From Arthrobacter sp. OVS8 (lineage in GTDB: Bacteria; Actinomycetota; Actinomycetes; Actinomycetales; Micrococcaceae), in the NCBI GenBank assembly GCA_028370155.1, contig CP116670.1, positions 4,111,014 through 4,175,013 of the forward strand: DNA of 64,000 bases, given 5' to 3'. The notes beneath the pieces were generated by a model. That model was not told the origin of the DNA, did no database searches, and was given only the letters and a program-made list of their open reading frames with translations. Within the stretch, counting starts at the first letter, position 1. Each line of letters begins with the position of its first letter. Shown here piece by piece: positions 37,694 through 50,244 of the stretch. Both the position numbers and the translations under genes were made by a program.

Positions 37694-38807
37694 CTACGAG
37701 ACGGTGCCCAGTTCCTTGACGTCCTGGGCTTCCATCCGCGGGTCCGTCCCCAGCAGGCGGCGGAGGGACGCGAGCCGGGCCGGGCCCGATTCGCCCGCGT
37801 GGCCGGCGGCCACCCAGGCGTCCACGCCGCAGTTGACGGCGCTGGAATCATGCTTGCAGCCCCGCTCGCAGTCGTCGGTGCCGGGTTCGAGGTCCGGGAA
37901 GGACCGCAGGATCCGGTCCGGGTCCACGTGGGCCAGTCCGAAGGAGCGGATGCCCGGGGTGTCGATGATCCAGCTGCCCGAGGGTGCATCGTTGACCTTG
38001 AGCGCCAGGGCGGAGGAGGAGGTGTGGCGGCCGCGCCCGGTGACGGCGTTGACCCCGCCGGTGGCGCGCTCGGCGCCCGTGAGGGCGTTGACCATGGTGG
38101 ACTTGCCGACGCCGGAATGGCCGATCATGACGGTGACCTTCCCGTCGAGGTGGCCGCGCAGCTGTGAGACGGCGTCCTTGTCCAGCCGGGCGGACAGCCC
38201 GTCGTCCGACCGGGCATCGATGCCGGAGGCGGCGGAGTCCGCCGTCTTGGAGATGATCACCGGGAAGGCCAGGTGCTGGTAGTTGGAGAGGAGTTCCGCG
38301 GGATCCTTGACATCGGCTTTGGTGACGAGGAGCAGGGGCTCGATTCCGGCGTCGTACGCGGCCACGAGGGCGCGGTCGATGAACCCGGTCCGCGGCTCCG
38401 GATTGGCGGCCGCCACCACAATCACCAGCGTGTCGGCATTGGCGACGACGGCGCGCTCGATCGGATCCGTGTCGTCGGCGCTGCGCCGCAGCAGGGTCTT
38501 GCGGTCCTGGATCTTGACCAGCCGGGCCAGGGTGTCGGGTTCGCCGCTGACGTCGCCCACCAGGGAGACAAAGTCGCCGGCAACCACGGGGTTGCGGCGC
38601 AGTTCCCGGGCGCGGGCGGCGATGATCTTGCGCTCCTCGGGTGTGCCTTCGGCGACGACGGCGGTGTAGCGTCCCCGGTCAACGGTGATGATCCGCCCGG
38701 TCACGGCGTCGTCGTAGCTGGGCCGGTCCTTCGTGCGGGGCCGGGTGCCTTTTGTTGGGGCGGATCCGGACGTCGGATTCGTCCCAGGAGTCAGTGCTGC
38801 GGGCCAC
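37694..38807 (-). CDS. rsgA: Ribosome small-subunit GTPase A
   Basis: 371 residues after restoring an A and a G near 38755 (AAAAGGC for AAAAAGGGC). Starts at GTG 38807, giving ARSTDSWDESDVRIRPNK. OB domain GRIITVDRGRYTAVVAE; circularly permuted GTPase motifs in order G4 VTKAD, G1 GHSGVGKST, G3 DTPG (IIDTPGIRSFGL); zinc knuckle DDCERGCKHDSSAVNCGV. Promotes 30S maturation and subunit dissociation. Overlaps the 3' end of aroA by 17 bases. Confidence 0.93.
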
Positions 38808-40187
38808 CGGCGGCGTCCTTCCTGCGGGTGCGCCCTGGGCCAGCATGGACTCCCACAGCTGCGGGAAGTCTGGCATGGTCTTGGCCGTGGTGGCAATGTC
38901 CTCGACCTCGACGCCGGGTACGGCCAGGCCGAGGATGGCGCCCGCCGTTGCCATGCGGTGGTCGGCGTAGCTGCGGACCACGCCGCCGTGCAGCGGCGCG
39001 GGCCGGATGATGAGGCCGTCGCTGGTCTCCTCGGCGTCGCCGCCCAGGCGGTTGATCTCGGCCACGAGGGCGGCGAGCCGGTCCGTTTCGTGTCCGCGGA
39101 GGTGGGCGATGCCGCTCAGCCGTGACGGTCCCGTGGCCAGGGCACACAGGGCTGCGACGGTGGGGGCGAGTTCACTGGTCTCGTCGAAGTCGGCGCCCTT
39201 GATTTCGGGGCCGCCGGTGACGGTCAGAGTGCCGTCCGCCAGCGTGACGGTGGCGCCCATGGTGGCGAGGATGCCGCGCCACAGATCGCCCACCTGGGTG
39301 GTCCCGGCGGGCCAGTCGGGGATGCGGACGGTGCCCCGGGTGGCCAGGGCCGCAGCCAGGAAGGGGCCCGCGTTGGAGAGATCCTGCTCGATCCTGAGGT
39401 CAAAGGCGCGGATGGCGCCGGGGAGACGATCCAGTGGTTCGGGCGGGAATCGTCCACGGCCACTCCGACGCCGCGGAGCACGGAAACGGTCATGCTGATG
39501 TGGTCCAGGCTGGGGACAGGACCGGAGTTGTCCTTGCTCCGGTGCTCCAGGTGAAGGCCCTCGGTGAAGCGGGCTCCGGCCAGCAGCAGGGCGGACACAA
39601 ACTGCGAGGAAGCGCTGGCGTCGATGACGAGGTGCCCGCCGCGCACTTCGCCCGTGCCCTCGACGGCGAACGGCAGCGACGACGCCGGACCGCCGTCGGG
39701 TGCGCTGACGGCGACGCCCAGCCCGGTCAGCGCCTCGATAATGGTGCCCATGGGGCGCTTGCGCGCGTGCGGATCGCCGTCGAATAGTGACACTCCCCGG
39801 CGCAGGGCCGCGACGGGCGGCACGAACCGCATGACCGTCCCGGCCAGGCCGCAGTCGATCCCGGTCGGAGGCCCGGGGGCATCCAGCCGGATGGGCGTCA
39901 CGGCCAGGTCAGGACCGAAGGCGCCGTCACCCGGAACCTCCGTGATGGTGGCCCCAAGCTGGCGCAATGCCTCGATCATGAGGGCGGAATCCCGGGAATG
40001 CAGCGGAGCCCGCAACCTCGAAGGACCGTCTGCGAGGGCCGCCAGCACGAGGTACCGGTTGGTCAGGGACTTCGATCCCGGGACGGTGACCGTCGCGTCG
40101 ACGGGCTTTCCGGCGAAGGGCGCCCGCCAGAGCGGAGCGGTGCCGGCCGGAACGGGGTTGGCGGCTGCGGAGGGTGGTGCCTGTCAT
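38791..40187 (-). CDS. aroA: 3-phosphoshikimate 1-carboxyvinyltransferase (EPSP synthase)
   Basis: About 466 residues with four missing bases (two near 40120, one near 39430, one near 38840). Signature segments: VPGSKSLTNRYLVLAALADG (substrate Lys/Ser), CGLAGTVMRFVPPVAAL, GDPHARKRPMGTIIEAL, IDASASSQFVSALLLAG, DFDETSELAPTVAALCALAT and LRGHETDRLAALVAEINRLG. Joins shikimate-3-phosphate with PEP in chorismate synthesis. With the last base restored the protein ends ...RRKDAAGGPQH at 38791. The aroA-rsgA overlap with sigH nearby is conserved synteny in actinobacteria. Confidence 0.93.
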
Positions 40188-40194
40188 TGCAGTC

Positions 40195-40743
40195 TTAGGC
40201 TCCAGCGGTGTGGTCTACGGCTTTGCGTACGGCTTTGTCGGCCTTTTTCCACTGCTTGCCGGTGGTCTTCTTGACGTCCGCGGCGAGGTGGCTGGCATTC
40301 TTTTTGGCGTCCGCGGCGAGGTGCTCGGCGCGCCAGGCCAGGCTGGGGCGGCCGTTCGTGTCCACGGCGGCCAGGAGCACGCCGCCGGTCAGTGAGACGT
40401 TTTTGAGCAGCTGCTTGCGGCGGGCATCGCGGCCGTCTTTGGAGGTGATGTCCGCGCTGCGCCATTCAACGTAGCCGTTGAGCGCGGAGATGACGGCCAG
40501 GACGGTGGCGGCCAGGCGGGCTGACTTGCCGAGCGCGAAGAGGACGCCGGCTCCCACCTGGGTTCCGCCGATAACGCGGGCCAGGACCTTCTCGTTGGTC
40601 TGGAACGGCAGGGACTCGGCGGCGCGGCGCAGCAGGGGTGAGAGCTGCGTCGCGGTGTCGTCCGCATTCTTTAGCTTGTCCATGCCCGCAAGGACGAAAC
40701 TGGAGGCGAGCATGGGCCGGGCGAGAAAGCGGACAAAGGACAT
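40195..40743 (-). CDS. DoxX-family membrane protein
   Basis: Intact, 182 residues. MSFVRFLARPMLASSFVLAG, VIGGTQVGAGVLFALGKSAR and LKNVSLTGGVLLAAVDTNGR form the four-helix DoxX core. The C-terminal tail (AADAKKNASHLAADVKKTTG) is a Lys/Ala-rich amphipathic repeat. DoxX proteins act in thiol-redox or membrane-associated oxidoreductase complexes in mycobacteria, which fits the neighbouring thiol-stress sigma factor. Divergent from sigH. Confidence 0.82.
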   Translation of the reverse strand: MSFVRFLARPMLASSFVLAGMDKLKNADDTATQLSPLLRRAAESLPFQTNEKVLARVIGGTQVGAGVLFALGKSARLAATVLAVISALNGYVEWRSADITSKDGRDARRKQLLKNVSLTGGVLLAAVDTNGRPSLAWRAEHLAADAKKNASHLAADVKKTTGKQWKKADKAVRKAVDHTAGA

Positions 40744-40943
40744 GAATTTCCTCCTGGATGGACGAGCCGCGGAATCAATGCGGGAGAACCGGTTCTAGTC
40801 TTGCACTTTTGTGGAATATTTGCCTGCCCGAAGGGGTTGTGGATGACAGGTCCCGGCCGCCGGTTTGCGGCCTGCCGATCAATTAAAGGACGGCTGGAGG
40901 ACGGCCGGACGACGAGCCGGACGTCAAACAGAAAGGCAGAGAT
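40744..40943. other. Intergenic region between doxX and sigH
   Basis: The gap between the doxX start and the preferred sigH ATG is 326 bases; the first 200 hold no convincing gene. The only clear elements are the SigH-type promoter at 40813-40838 and an AT-rich stretch just before it. Bases 40944-41069 are open in frame with sigH. Confidence 0.6.
40813..40838 (+). promoter_or_regulatory. SigR/SigH-type promoter (GGAAT-N18-GTT)
   Basis: GGAAT at 40813-40817 and GTT at 40836-40838 with an 18-base spacer match the thiol-oxidative-stress sigma consensus of Streptomyces SigR and mycobacterial SigH. It reads toward sigH, predicting autoregulation, with transcription starting about 100 bases before the alternative TTG start at 40944. 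Confidence 0.7.
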
Positions 40944-41069
40944 TTGATTCTTGTGGAGGACGCGCAGCGTGCTGCGGAACCGGTGGAGTTGTGGTCCATG
41001 GCCCTGCAGGATGGCGCCGTGCCGGCGATTCCGGCCGCCCGCCGGAACGTGACAGTAGACTTGAAGGCA

Positions 41070-41771
41070 ATGAGCACCATGGATCCGGCCGTTGCGGCCA
41101 CGCACGAGGCTGCCGCCCAGGAAACGATCGTGGACGGGCAGGCACTGGACGTTGCGACTGAAACCCCGGAGGAACGCCGGGTACGGTTCGAACGCGACGC
41201 CATGCAGTATGTCGACCAGCTGTACTCCGCGGCCATGAGGATGGCCCGGAATCCAGCCGATGCCGAGGACCTGGTCCAGGAGGCGTACACGAAGGCGTTC
41301 TCCGCCTTCCATCAGTACAAGCCTGGCACCAACCTCAAAGCCTGGCTGTACCGGATCCTGACGAACACCTACATCAACCTCTACCGGAAGCGGCAACGCG
41401 AGCCGCTGCAGTCGAACTCCGACACCATCGAGGACTGGCAACTGGCCCGCGCGGAGTCGCACACGTCCTCGGGGCTGCGCTCGGCCGAGGCCGAGGCGCT
41501 GGACCACCTGCCGGATTCGGACGTCAAACGCGCGCTGCAGGCCATCCCGGAGGAATTCCGGCTGGCCGTCTACTTCGCCGACGTCGAGGGATTTGCGTAC
41601 AAGGAAATATCCGACATTATGAACACCCCGATCGGGACCGTGATGTCCCGCCTGCACCGGGGCCGGAAGATGCTGCGGGACATGCTCGCCGACTACGCCG
41701 CCGAGCGCGGGTTCAGGGCTGCAGATGCCACCGCGGCGGCCGGAAGCAACAAACAGGAGAACAGGAAATGA
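41070..41771 (+). CDS. sigH: ECF sigma factor, thiol-stress SigH/SigR type
   Basis: 233 residues from ATG 41070. Region 2: YVDQLYSAAMRMARNPADAE, DLVQEAYTKAFSAFHQYKPG, NLKAWLYRILTNTYINLYRK; region 4: AIPEEFRLAVYFADVEGFAY, KEISDIMNTPIGTVMSRLHR. Directs transcription of thioredoxin and mycothiol genes when its anti-sigma is oxidised. The frame is open upstream to TTG 40944, which has GAAAGG 7 bases before it, so a form 42 residues longer is possible. ATGA overlap with the anti-sigma gene. Confidence 0.93.
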   Translation: MSTMDPAVAATHEAAAQETIVDGQALDVATETPEERRVRFERDAMQYVDQLYSAAMRMARNPADAEDLVQEAYTKAFSAFHQYKPGTNLKAWLYRILTNTYINLYRKRQREPLQSNSDTIEDWQLARAESHTSSGLRSAEAEALDHLPDSDVKRALQAIPEEFRLAVYFADVEGFAYKEISDIMNTPIGTVMSRLHRGRKMLRDMLADYAAERGFRAADATAAAGSNKQENRK

Positions 41772-42028
41772 GCGACTGCCAGGGACTGGGCGATTGCGAC
41801 GACGCCCGGATGCAACGTATCTACGAGTATCTGGACGGTGCCCTCACCCACGAGGACATCTCCGAGATCAAGGACCACCTGGACGGCTGCCCCGAGTGTT
41901 TTGAGCAGTACGACCTTGAGTGTGTGATCCGCGTGATGGTGAAGCGTTCCTGCACCGAGGCTGCCCCGGAGAACCTCAAGAATTCAATCCTTGACCGCAT
42001 CCACTCCAGCAACCCGGTCGAGGCCTGA
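41768..42028 (+). CDS. rsrA: Zinc anti-sigma factor (RsrA/RshA type)
   Basis: Intact, 86 residues. The ZAS motif HLDGCPEC (HxxxCxxC) with an upstream Cys pair (SDCQGLGDC) forms the zinc/thiol switch: reduced it binds the sigma factor, oxidised it forms a disulfide and lets go. A further Cys is in LECVIRVM. Four-base overlap with sigH ensures stoichiometric synthesis. Confidence 0.93.
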   Translation: MSDCQGLGDCDDARMQRIYEYLDGALTHEDISEIKDHLDGCPECFEQYDLECVIRVMVKRSCTEAAPENLKNSILDRIHSSNPVEA

Positions 42029-42057
42029 CCCGGCGGACTTCGCCCCCTGCCACGCTT

Positions 42058-42102
42058 AAAAACGAATGACCCCGGAAACCGTGAGGATTCCGGGGTCATT
42101 CG
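42058..42102 (-). terminator. Terminator between rsrA and bL37 gene
   Basis: Perfect 15-bp stem CGAATGACCCCGGAA / TTCCGGGGTCATTCG (42063-42077, 42088-42102). In minus sense it is followed by TTTTT (AAAAA at 42058-42062), so it terminates the bL37 gene; it can also stop sigH-rsrA transcripts. Confidence 0.88.
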
Positions 42103-42127
42103 CCTAAAGCCGTATTCCAAGCTTTGC

Positions 42128-42202
42128 TTAGGTGTTGGGGCGCTTGCCGTGGTTCGCGCCGCCACGCTTACGGTCACGACGTTTACGTGCACGCTTGCTC
42201 AT
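42128..42202 (-). CDS. Ribosomal protein bL37, 24 residues
   Basis: Reads MSKRARKRRDRKRGGANHGK then RPNT and TAA. AAGGAGG lies 6 bases before ATG. The ANHGKRP ending and extreme basicity identify the short actinobacterial large-subunit protein bL37 (AURKAIP1/COX24-like), first seen in mycobacterial ribosome structures. Followed by a strong terminator. Such genes are usually missed because of their length. Confidence 0.88.
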   Translation of the reverse strand: MSKRARKRRDRKRGGANHGKRPNT

Positions 42203-42301
42203 AGCTGGCCTCCTTAATTTTTGGTACTCAAAAGAGCTGCCCTCAAGTCTCCCACATCAGGGCACCCGCCGCGAACCGGCAGGCGGGGCGCGGGGAGCGG
42301 A

Positions 42302-42921
42302 TCACTCCAGGGAATTCCGGATGGAGATCCTGGCCTGGTCCAGCACCGTCTTGACCGTCTCCAGCGTCACCGGCGTGATCGGATGCCGGCCGCCGTGGCG
42401 GCGCAGTTCAACCCGGATGTCGTCCCGGAACGCCTGCACCAGCATCTCCGCTTCGCGCAGCCGGCTGTCGCCCTCCTGCGAGTAGCGCTGGCCAGCCAGC
42501 GAGGCGACGGTTGATCCGGCAGCGCGGGCCGACGAGCGCGCGGCCTCGGCCGTTGCGGCCAGGTCCGCCCGCAGGCCGCGCATGTTGACCTTGATGTCCT
42601 GCCGCAGATTGTCCGCAAGCCGCCGGACCGACGCGGAGATGTCGTTTTCCACGCCGGCAAGCTCGTCCCGCCGGCCGTTGAGCTCCACGAGCCCGGCCGG
42701 GGTGATGCTGTAGTAGGTCCGCCGGCCCTCGGTGTGTGTGGCCACCAGCCCTTCCTCCTCCAGCTTGCCCAGCCGCGGATAGATGGTTCCGGCGCTGGGG
42801 AGTACGTGCCGCCGAACCGTTCGCTGAGCGCCTTGATGAGCTCGTAGCCGTGCTTGGGGCCGGTCTCCAGCAGGGCGAGGAGGTACAGCCGCAGGGCGCC
42901 GTGGGCAAAGACCGGAGGCAT
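42302..42921 (-). CDS. PadR-family transcriptional regulator
   Basis: 206 residues after restoring one base near 42800. HGALRLYLLALLETGPKHGY, ELIKALSERFGGTY and PSAGTIYPRLGKLEEEGLVA form the PadR winged helix; HTEGRRTYYSITPAGLVELN is the wing. The long C-terminal part (SVRRLADNLRQDIKVNMRGL, RLREAEMLVQAFRDDIRVEL) is a helical dimerisation domain. Overlaps the DUF4097 gene by one base. The perfect ATATATCG palindrome upstream of that gene is the probable operator, giving autoregulation. Confidence 0.85.
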
Positions 42922-43763
42922 CAGGGCCTCGTTTCGGTGTCCGTGCTCGGCTGGCCGTGGAAGATCGACGTCTTGCCCGACACGGAGTTGGTGCGCACCA
43001 GCATGAGCTGGGTGTCCGGCCCGGCGATGGTCTGTACGGCGCCGCCGGGCTGGTTGTACTTCGTGTGGTTGATGACGACGGCGCCGCTGGCGGACTTGGC
43101 GATAATGTCGACGCCGACGTCGTGCGGGACGCGGATGGTGACGTCCCCTGAGACGGAATTGGCGCCAAAGTCCTGGGTGAAACCGTGCAGGTCGAAGCTC
43201 AGGTCCCCGCTGACCGTGTTGGCGCGGATGTGGGTGAACTCGCCGGAGGCCGTGACCTCGCCCGAGACGCTCTTGGCCGTCAGTACGCCGTGGTGGTTGC
43301 GGGCGATCACTTCGCCGCTGACGGTGCTGACGGCCAGGTCCCCGGACGTGCCGTCGGCAAGGACGGAACCTGAGACCGTGTTGAGCCGGGTGTGTCCGCT
43401 GATCCCGGACACCATGCCGTCCCCGCTGACGGTGCCGGCTTCGACCTCGACGCCGGCGGGCAGGGCGATGCTGATGACCACCGAGTTGCTGCTGCTGTTG
43501 TTGACGGTGTTCATCAGGTTCTTGAACCAGCCCTGCGGGCCGTGCAGCTGGTGCCGGATCTCAAGGCGTCCGTTGACCAGGCTGATGGCCAGCGGGTCGC
43601 CGGAGACCTCGGAGACTTCGATCCGGGCGACGGCCTCGTCATGCGTGACAATGTCGAATCGTCCCCGGACGATGCCGAGCTTGAGCGAACTGACGCCATC
43701 GACGTCGATGGTCTGCGGACCGGTGACGGTCCAGTTGTTCTCTGCCGTGGTGTTCTCTGACAT
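42921..43763 (-). CDS. DUF4097-family beta-strand repeat protein
   Basis: Intact, 280 residues from ATG 43763 with GGAGG upstream. Repeated VSG-containing strands (LNTVSGSVLADGTSGD, LAVSTVSGEVIARNHH, AKSVSGEVTASGEF, ANTVSGDLSFDLHG, GANSVSGDVTIRV) form the right-handed beta solenoid of the DUF4097/bactofilin-like adhesin group. No signal peptide or membrane anchor. In many Gram-positives these proteins are paired with PadR or LiaF-like regulators of envelope stress, as here. Exact role unknown. Confidence 0.85.
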   Translation of the reverse strand: MSENTTAENNWTVTGPQTIDVDGVSSLKLGIVRGRFDIVTHDEAVARIEVSEVSGDPLAISLVNGRLEIRHQLHGPQGWFKNLMNTVNNSSSNSVVISIALPAGVEVEAGTVSGDGMVSGISGHTRLNTVSGSVLADGTSGDLAVSTVSGEVIARNHHGVLTAKSVSGEVTASGEFTHIRANTVSGDLSFDLHGFTQDFGANSVSGDVTIRVPHDVGVDIIAKSASGAVVINHTKYNQPGGAVQTIAGPDTQLMLVRTNSVSGKTSIFHGQPSTDTETRP

Positions 43764-43801
43764 GGTTCCCTCCGGGAAGGCGATACTTCATGCGACTGCT
43801 T

Positions 43802-43837
43802 GCGATATATCGTGACGATAAAGTCACGATATATCGC
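43802..43837. promoter_or_regulatory. Palindromic operator upstream of DUF4097-padR
   Basis: Perfect 15-bp inverted repeat GCGATATATCGTGAC (43802-43816) and GTCACGATATATCGC (43823-43837), spacer GATAAA. A third half site, GATATATCGC, is at 43855-43864. Located 39 to 74 bases before the DUF4097 start codon. The AT-rich ATATATCG halves stand out in this GC-rich DNA and suit a PadR dimer. Confidence 0.75.
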
Positions 43838-43884
43838 CGCTACCGGCGGGTCAAGATATATCGCGATGTTCCCGGGGAGACGCT

Positions 43885-44484
43885 CTACTCCGGCGTGTCC
43901 ATGCCCAGCCACTGGAACCAGCCGCGGTGCAGCACGAGCCACGCCATGAGGCCGTAGCCGGCCTGGCCGGGCGTGCCGCCGTTGGCGGCGAGGTCCTGGC
44001 GCCACTGCTCGTGGTTGAGCAGCGGGGAGAAGGTGTCGACGTAGAGGTGCTTGCGCCGGGTCGTGACGTCGGCGAAGGCGGTATTGAGCTCGCCGAGCCT
44101 GCGGTTCTGGGCCGGATCCAGGGAGGGCGGCGGGCCCACGACAAAAACCTCGATCTTGTTCTGCGAGGCCGAGTCGAGGATGTTCGCGAGGTTGAGCCGG
44201 CTGCGGGCGGTCGACAGCCCGAACTCGATGTCGCGGCCGGAGAGGCCGATCACCAGGCGGTTCTCGTGGTGGCTGTTGAAGCGGCGGCCGGCTTCCTCGA
44301 GCCAGCGGGAGGCCAGGCCTTCCGTTCCCTCCTGCGGGCAGGGGAGGGAATAGCATTCGAGCGTCAGCCCGTCCTGCGGCGTGCGCGCCAGCACCCGGCC
44401 CAGCCAGCCCAGCGCCCGGGGATCACCCAGGCCGGCCAGCAGTTCATCGCCCACGGCTGCGATCCGCAGCTTTCGATCTTCCAC
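43885..44484 (-). CDS. SGNH/GDSL-like protein lacking catalytic residues
   Basis: Intact, 199 residues from GTG 44484. The SGNH pattern is recognisable: block I IAAVGDELLAGLGDPRALGW, central strand RLVIGLSGRDIEFGLS (block III G-x-N-D replaced by GRD), VFVVGPPPSLDPAQNRRL, and block V NGGTPGQAGYGLMAWLVLH (normally D-G-x-H-P). The nucleophile Ser is Glu and the block V His is Thr, so esterase chemistry is unlikely. Lies between the DUF4097 operator and the kgd terminator. Either a binding protein or a diverged enzyme. Confidence 0.7.
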   Translation of the reverse strand: MEDRKLRIAAVGDELLAGLGDPRALGWLGRVLARTPQDGLTLECYSLPCPQEGTEGLASRWLEEAGRRFNSHHENRLVIGLSGRDIEFGLSTARSRLNLANILDSASQNKIEVFVVGPPPSLDPAQNRRLGELNTAFADVTTRRKHLYVDTFSPLLNHEQWRQDLAANGGTPGQAGYGLMAWLVLHRGWFQWLGMDTPE

Positions 44485-44554
44485 GACTACCTCTTCACTC
44501 CAGAGCGTCCATTGAAACCGCCCCGGACGGTCACGCTGCCGGGGGACAATGCCG

Positions 44555-44612
44555 GTTAAACAACGCTGCCCGGCCGGAGTTGCGTGTTTCAATCTCCGGC
44601 CGGGCAGCGTTG
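44555..44612 (-). terminator. Terminator after kgd
   Basis: Nineteen-bp perfect stem CAACGCTGCCCGGCCGGAG / CTCCGGCCGGGCAGCGTTG (44561-44579, 44594-44612). In the minus sense it is followed by TTTAACC. Just 3 bases after the kgd stop. Confidence 0.9.
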
Positions 44613-44615
44613 ACC

Positions 44616-48400
<3,785 letters not shown>

Positions 48401-48737
48401 TTGAATTACGCCTCTTCCATGAGTTTGATTCCCACTGGTTTCACGGTGCCTCAGCACAACAGTTGAACCAGTCTCCGCGTCCAGTGAACCCAGACCCATG
48501 CCAGTCTAGTGACGATTCTTGCCAAACCGCCAATAAGGGTGACTCAAATCATCAAGTCCGCTCAAAGCCCCGGCACGGCACGTCATCCGGGCCCCCGGAA
48601 GGCAACCGTCGAGGGGCCTGCATGACTTGCCGTCACCGCGCCGGGCGGGTGCCGTGGCCGTTCGAAGCCTCGCTAGAATCACCCTGAGAACCCGTTGAGC
48701 ATCGGAATGCTTATTTTTGCTTATTTAAGGAGCAGTC
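48401..48737. other. Intergenic region between kgd and guaB1
   Basis: 337 bases holding the divergent promoters. For guaB1 a TAGAAT box is at 48674-48679. A small hairpin AGCAT-CGGA-ATGCT (48698-48711) followed by TATTTTT and an AT-rich stretch precedes its RBS. On the kgd side the leader is AT-richer near 48420-48480. No open frame with coding character. Confidence 0.6.
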
Positions 48738-50244
48738 GTGCGTTTCCTGACCGACCCCACCACCGACCTGACCTATTCGGACCTCTTCCTGGTGCCGTCC
48801 CGTTCCGACGTCACCTCCCGGCTGGACGTGGACCTGGCCGCCGACGACGGGACCGGCTCCGCGATCCCCTGGTGGCCGCCAACATGACGGCGGTGACCGG
48901 CAAGCGCATGGCCGAGACCATGGCCCGGCGCGGCGGGCTGGCGGTGCTGCCGCAGGACGTGCCTCTGGACGTGATCCGCGACGTGACGGCCTGGATCAAG
49001 ACCCGCCACCCCGTCCTGGAGACGCCGGTGACGTTGTCGCCCGCCAGCACGGTCATTGATGCCTTGCACCTGATGGGCAAACGTCCGCACGGGGCCATCA
49101 CGGTGGTGGACGACTCGGGTGCCGTCGCCGGCATCGTCCGGGCGTCCGACTGCGAGGGCCAGGACCGGTTCGCCTCGCTCGCGTCCGTGATGCGCCACCA
49201 GCCGCTGGTGCTGGATGTGGCATCGCTGGAGGGGACATCACTGGACGGGACATCGCTGGCAGGGGCCCTGCCGGACGGCACGCCCGACGGCGGGTCCGGC
49301 GCCGGCCTGCGCCGCGCCTTCGACGCGATGGACGCTGCCGGAACCGATTTTGTGCCCGTGCAGCGGGACGGTGTCCTGGCCGGCGTCCTCACCCGGAAGG
49401 GCGCCCTGCGCTCGACGCTGTACCGGCCCTCGCTGGACGCTGACGGCAGGCTCAAAGTGGCGGCCGCCGTCGGGATCAACGGCGATGTCGCCGGGCGGGC
49501 GGCGGAACTCCTCGCCGCCGGGGTCAACGTCCTGGTCCTCGATACCGCGCACGGCCACCAGCAGAAAATGTTTGAGGCCCTGGCCGCCGTCAAGGGCCTC
49601 AACCCCGGTGTCCCCGTGGTGGCAGGCAACGTGGTCACCGCGGACGCGACCCGCGAACTCATCCAGGCCGGGGCGGACATCGTCAAGGTGGGTGTTGGCC
49701 CCGGCGCCATGTGCACCACCCGCATGATGACCGCCGTCGGCCGGCCGCAGTTCTCCGCCGTGCTCGAGTGCTCTGCCGCCGCACGGGCGGCCGGGGCCGG
49801 GTCTGGGCCGACGGCGGCGTCCGCTACCCGCGCGACGTCGCGCTCGCCCTGGCGGCCGGGGCCAGCCAGGTGATGATCGGCTCCTGGTTCGCCGGCACGC
49901 ACGAAAGTCCGGGGGACCTGCAGCAGGATGCCGGCGGGAGGCAGTACAAGGAAAGCTTCGGCATGGCATCGGCCCGGGCCGTGCAGAACCGCAACCAGCG
50001 CGAGGGCGCCTTCGAAAAAGACCGCAAGGCCCTGTTCGAGGAAGGCATCTCCACGTCCCGGATGTTCATCGATCCGGCGCGGCCCGGCGTCGAGGACCTG
50101 CTGGACATGATCACCGCCGGTCTCCGCAGTTCCATGAGCTACGCCGGCGCCGCAGACCTGGCGCAGTTCCGGGAACGCGCCGTGGCCGGGATCCAGTCCG
50201 CGGCCGGCTACGAGGAAGGCCGCCCGGTCCCGCAAAGCTGGTGA
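48738..50244 (+). CDS. guaB1: GuaB1-family IMP dehydrogenase-related protein (likely GMP reductase)
   Basis: 502 residues after restoring one base near 48870 and one near 49797. GTG start with AAGGAG upstream. LTYSDLFLVPSRSDVTSRLD, the CBS pair (TPVTLSPASTVIDALHLMGK, HGAITVVDDSGAVAGIVRAS), VAAAVGINGDVAGRAAELLA, VLDTAHGHQQKM, the catalytic loop VGVGPGAMCTTRMMTAVGRP with its Cys, and the flap MASARAVQNRNQREGAFEKD. The MRFL start and lack of the canonical IMPDH signature place it in GuaB1, shown in mycobacteria to be a GMP reductase in purine salvage. A short tandem LEGTSLDGTSLAG lies in the CBS linker. Confidence 0.85.

Noticed and set aside
48698..48718. Terminator or attenuator in the guaB1 leader
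   Set aside because: The stem is only 5 bp; the following T-rich stretch is more likely an AT-rich leader. Too weak to call.
48738..50244. Canonical IMP dehydrogenase guaB
   Set aside because: N-terminus and catalytic region fit the GuaB1 group, shown in mycobacteria to reduce GMP.
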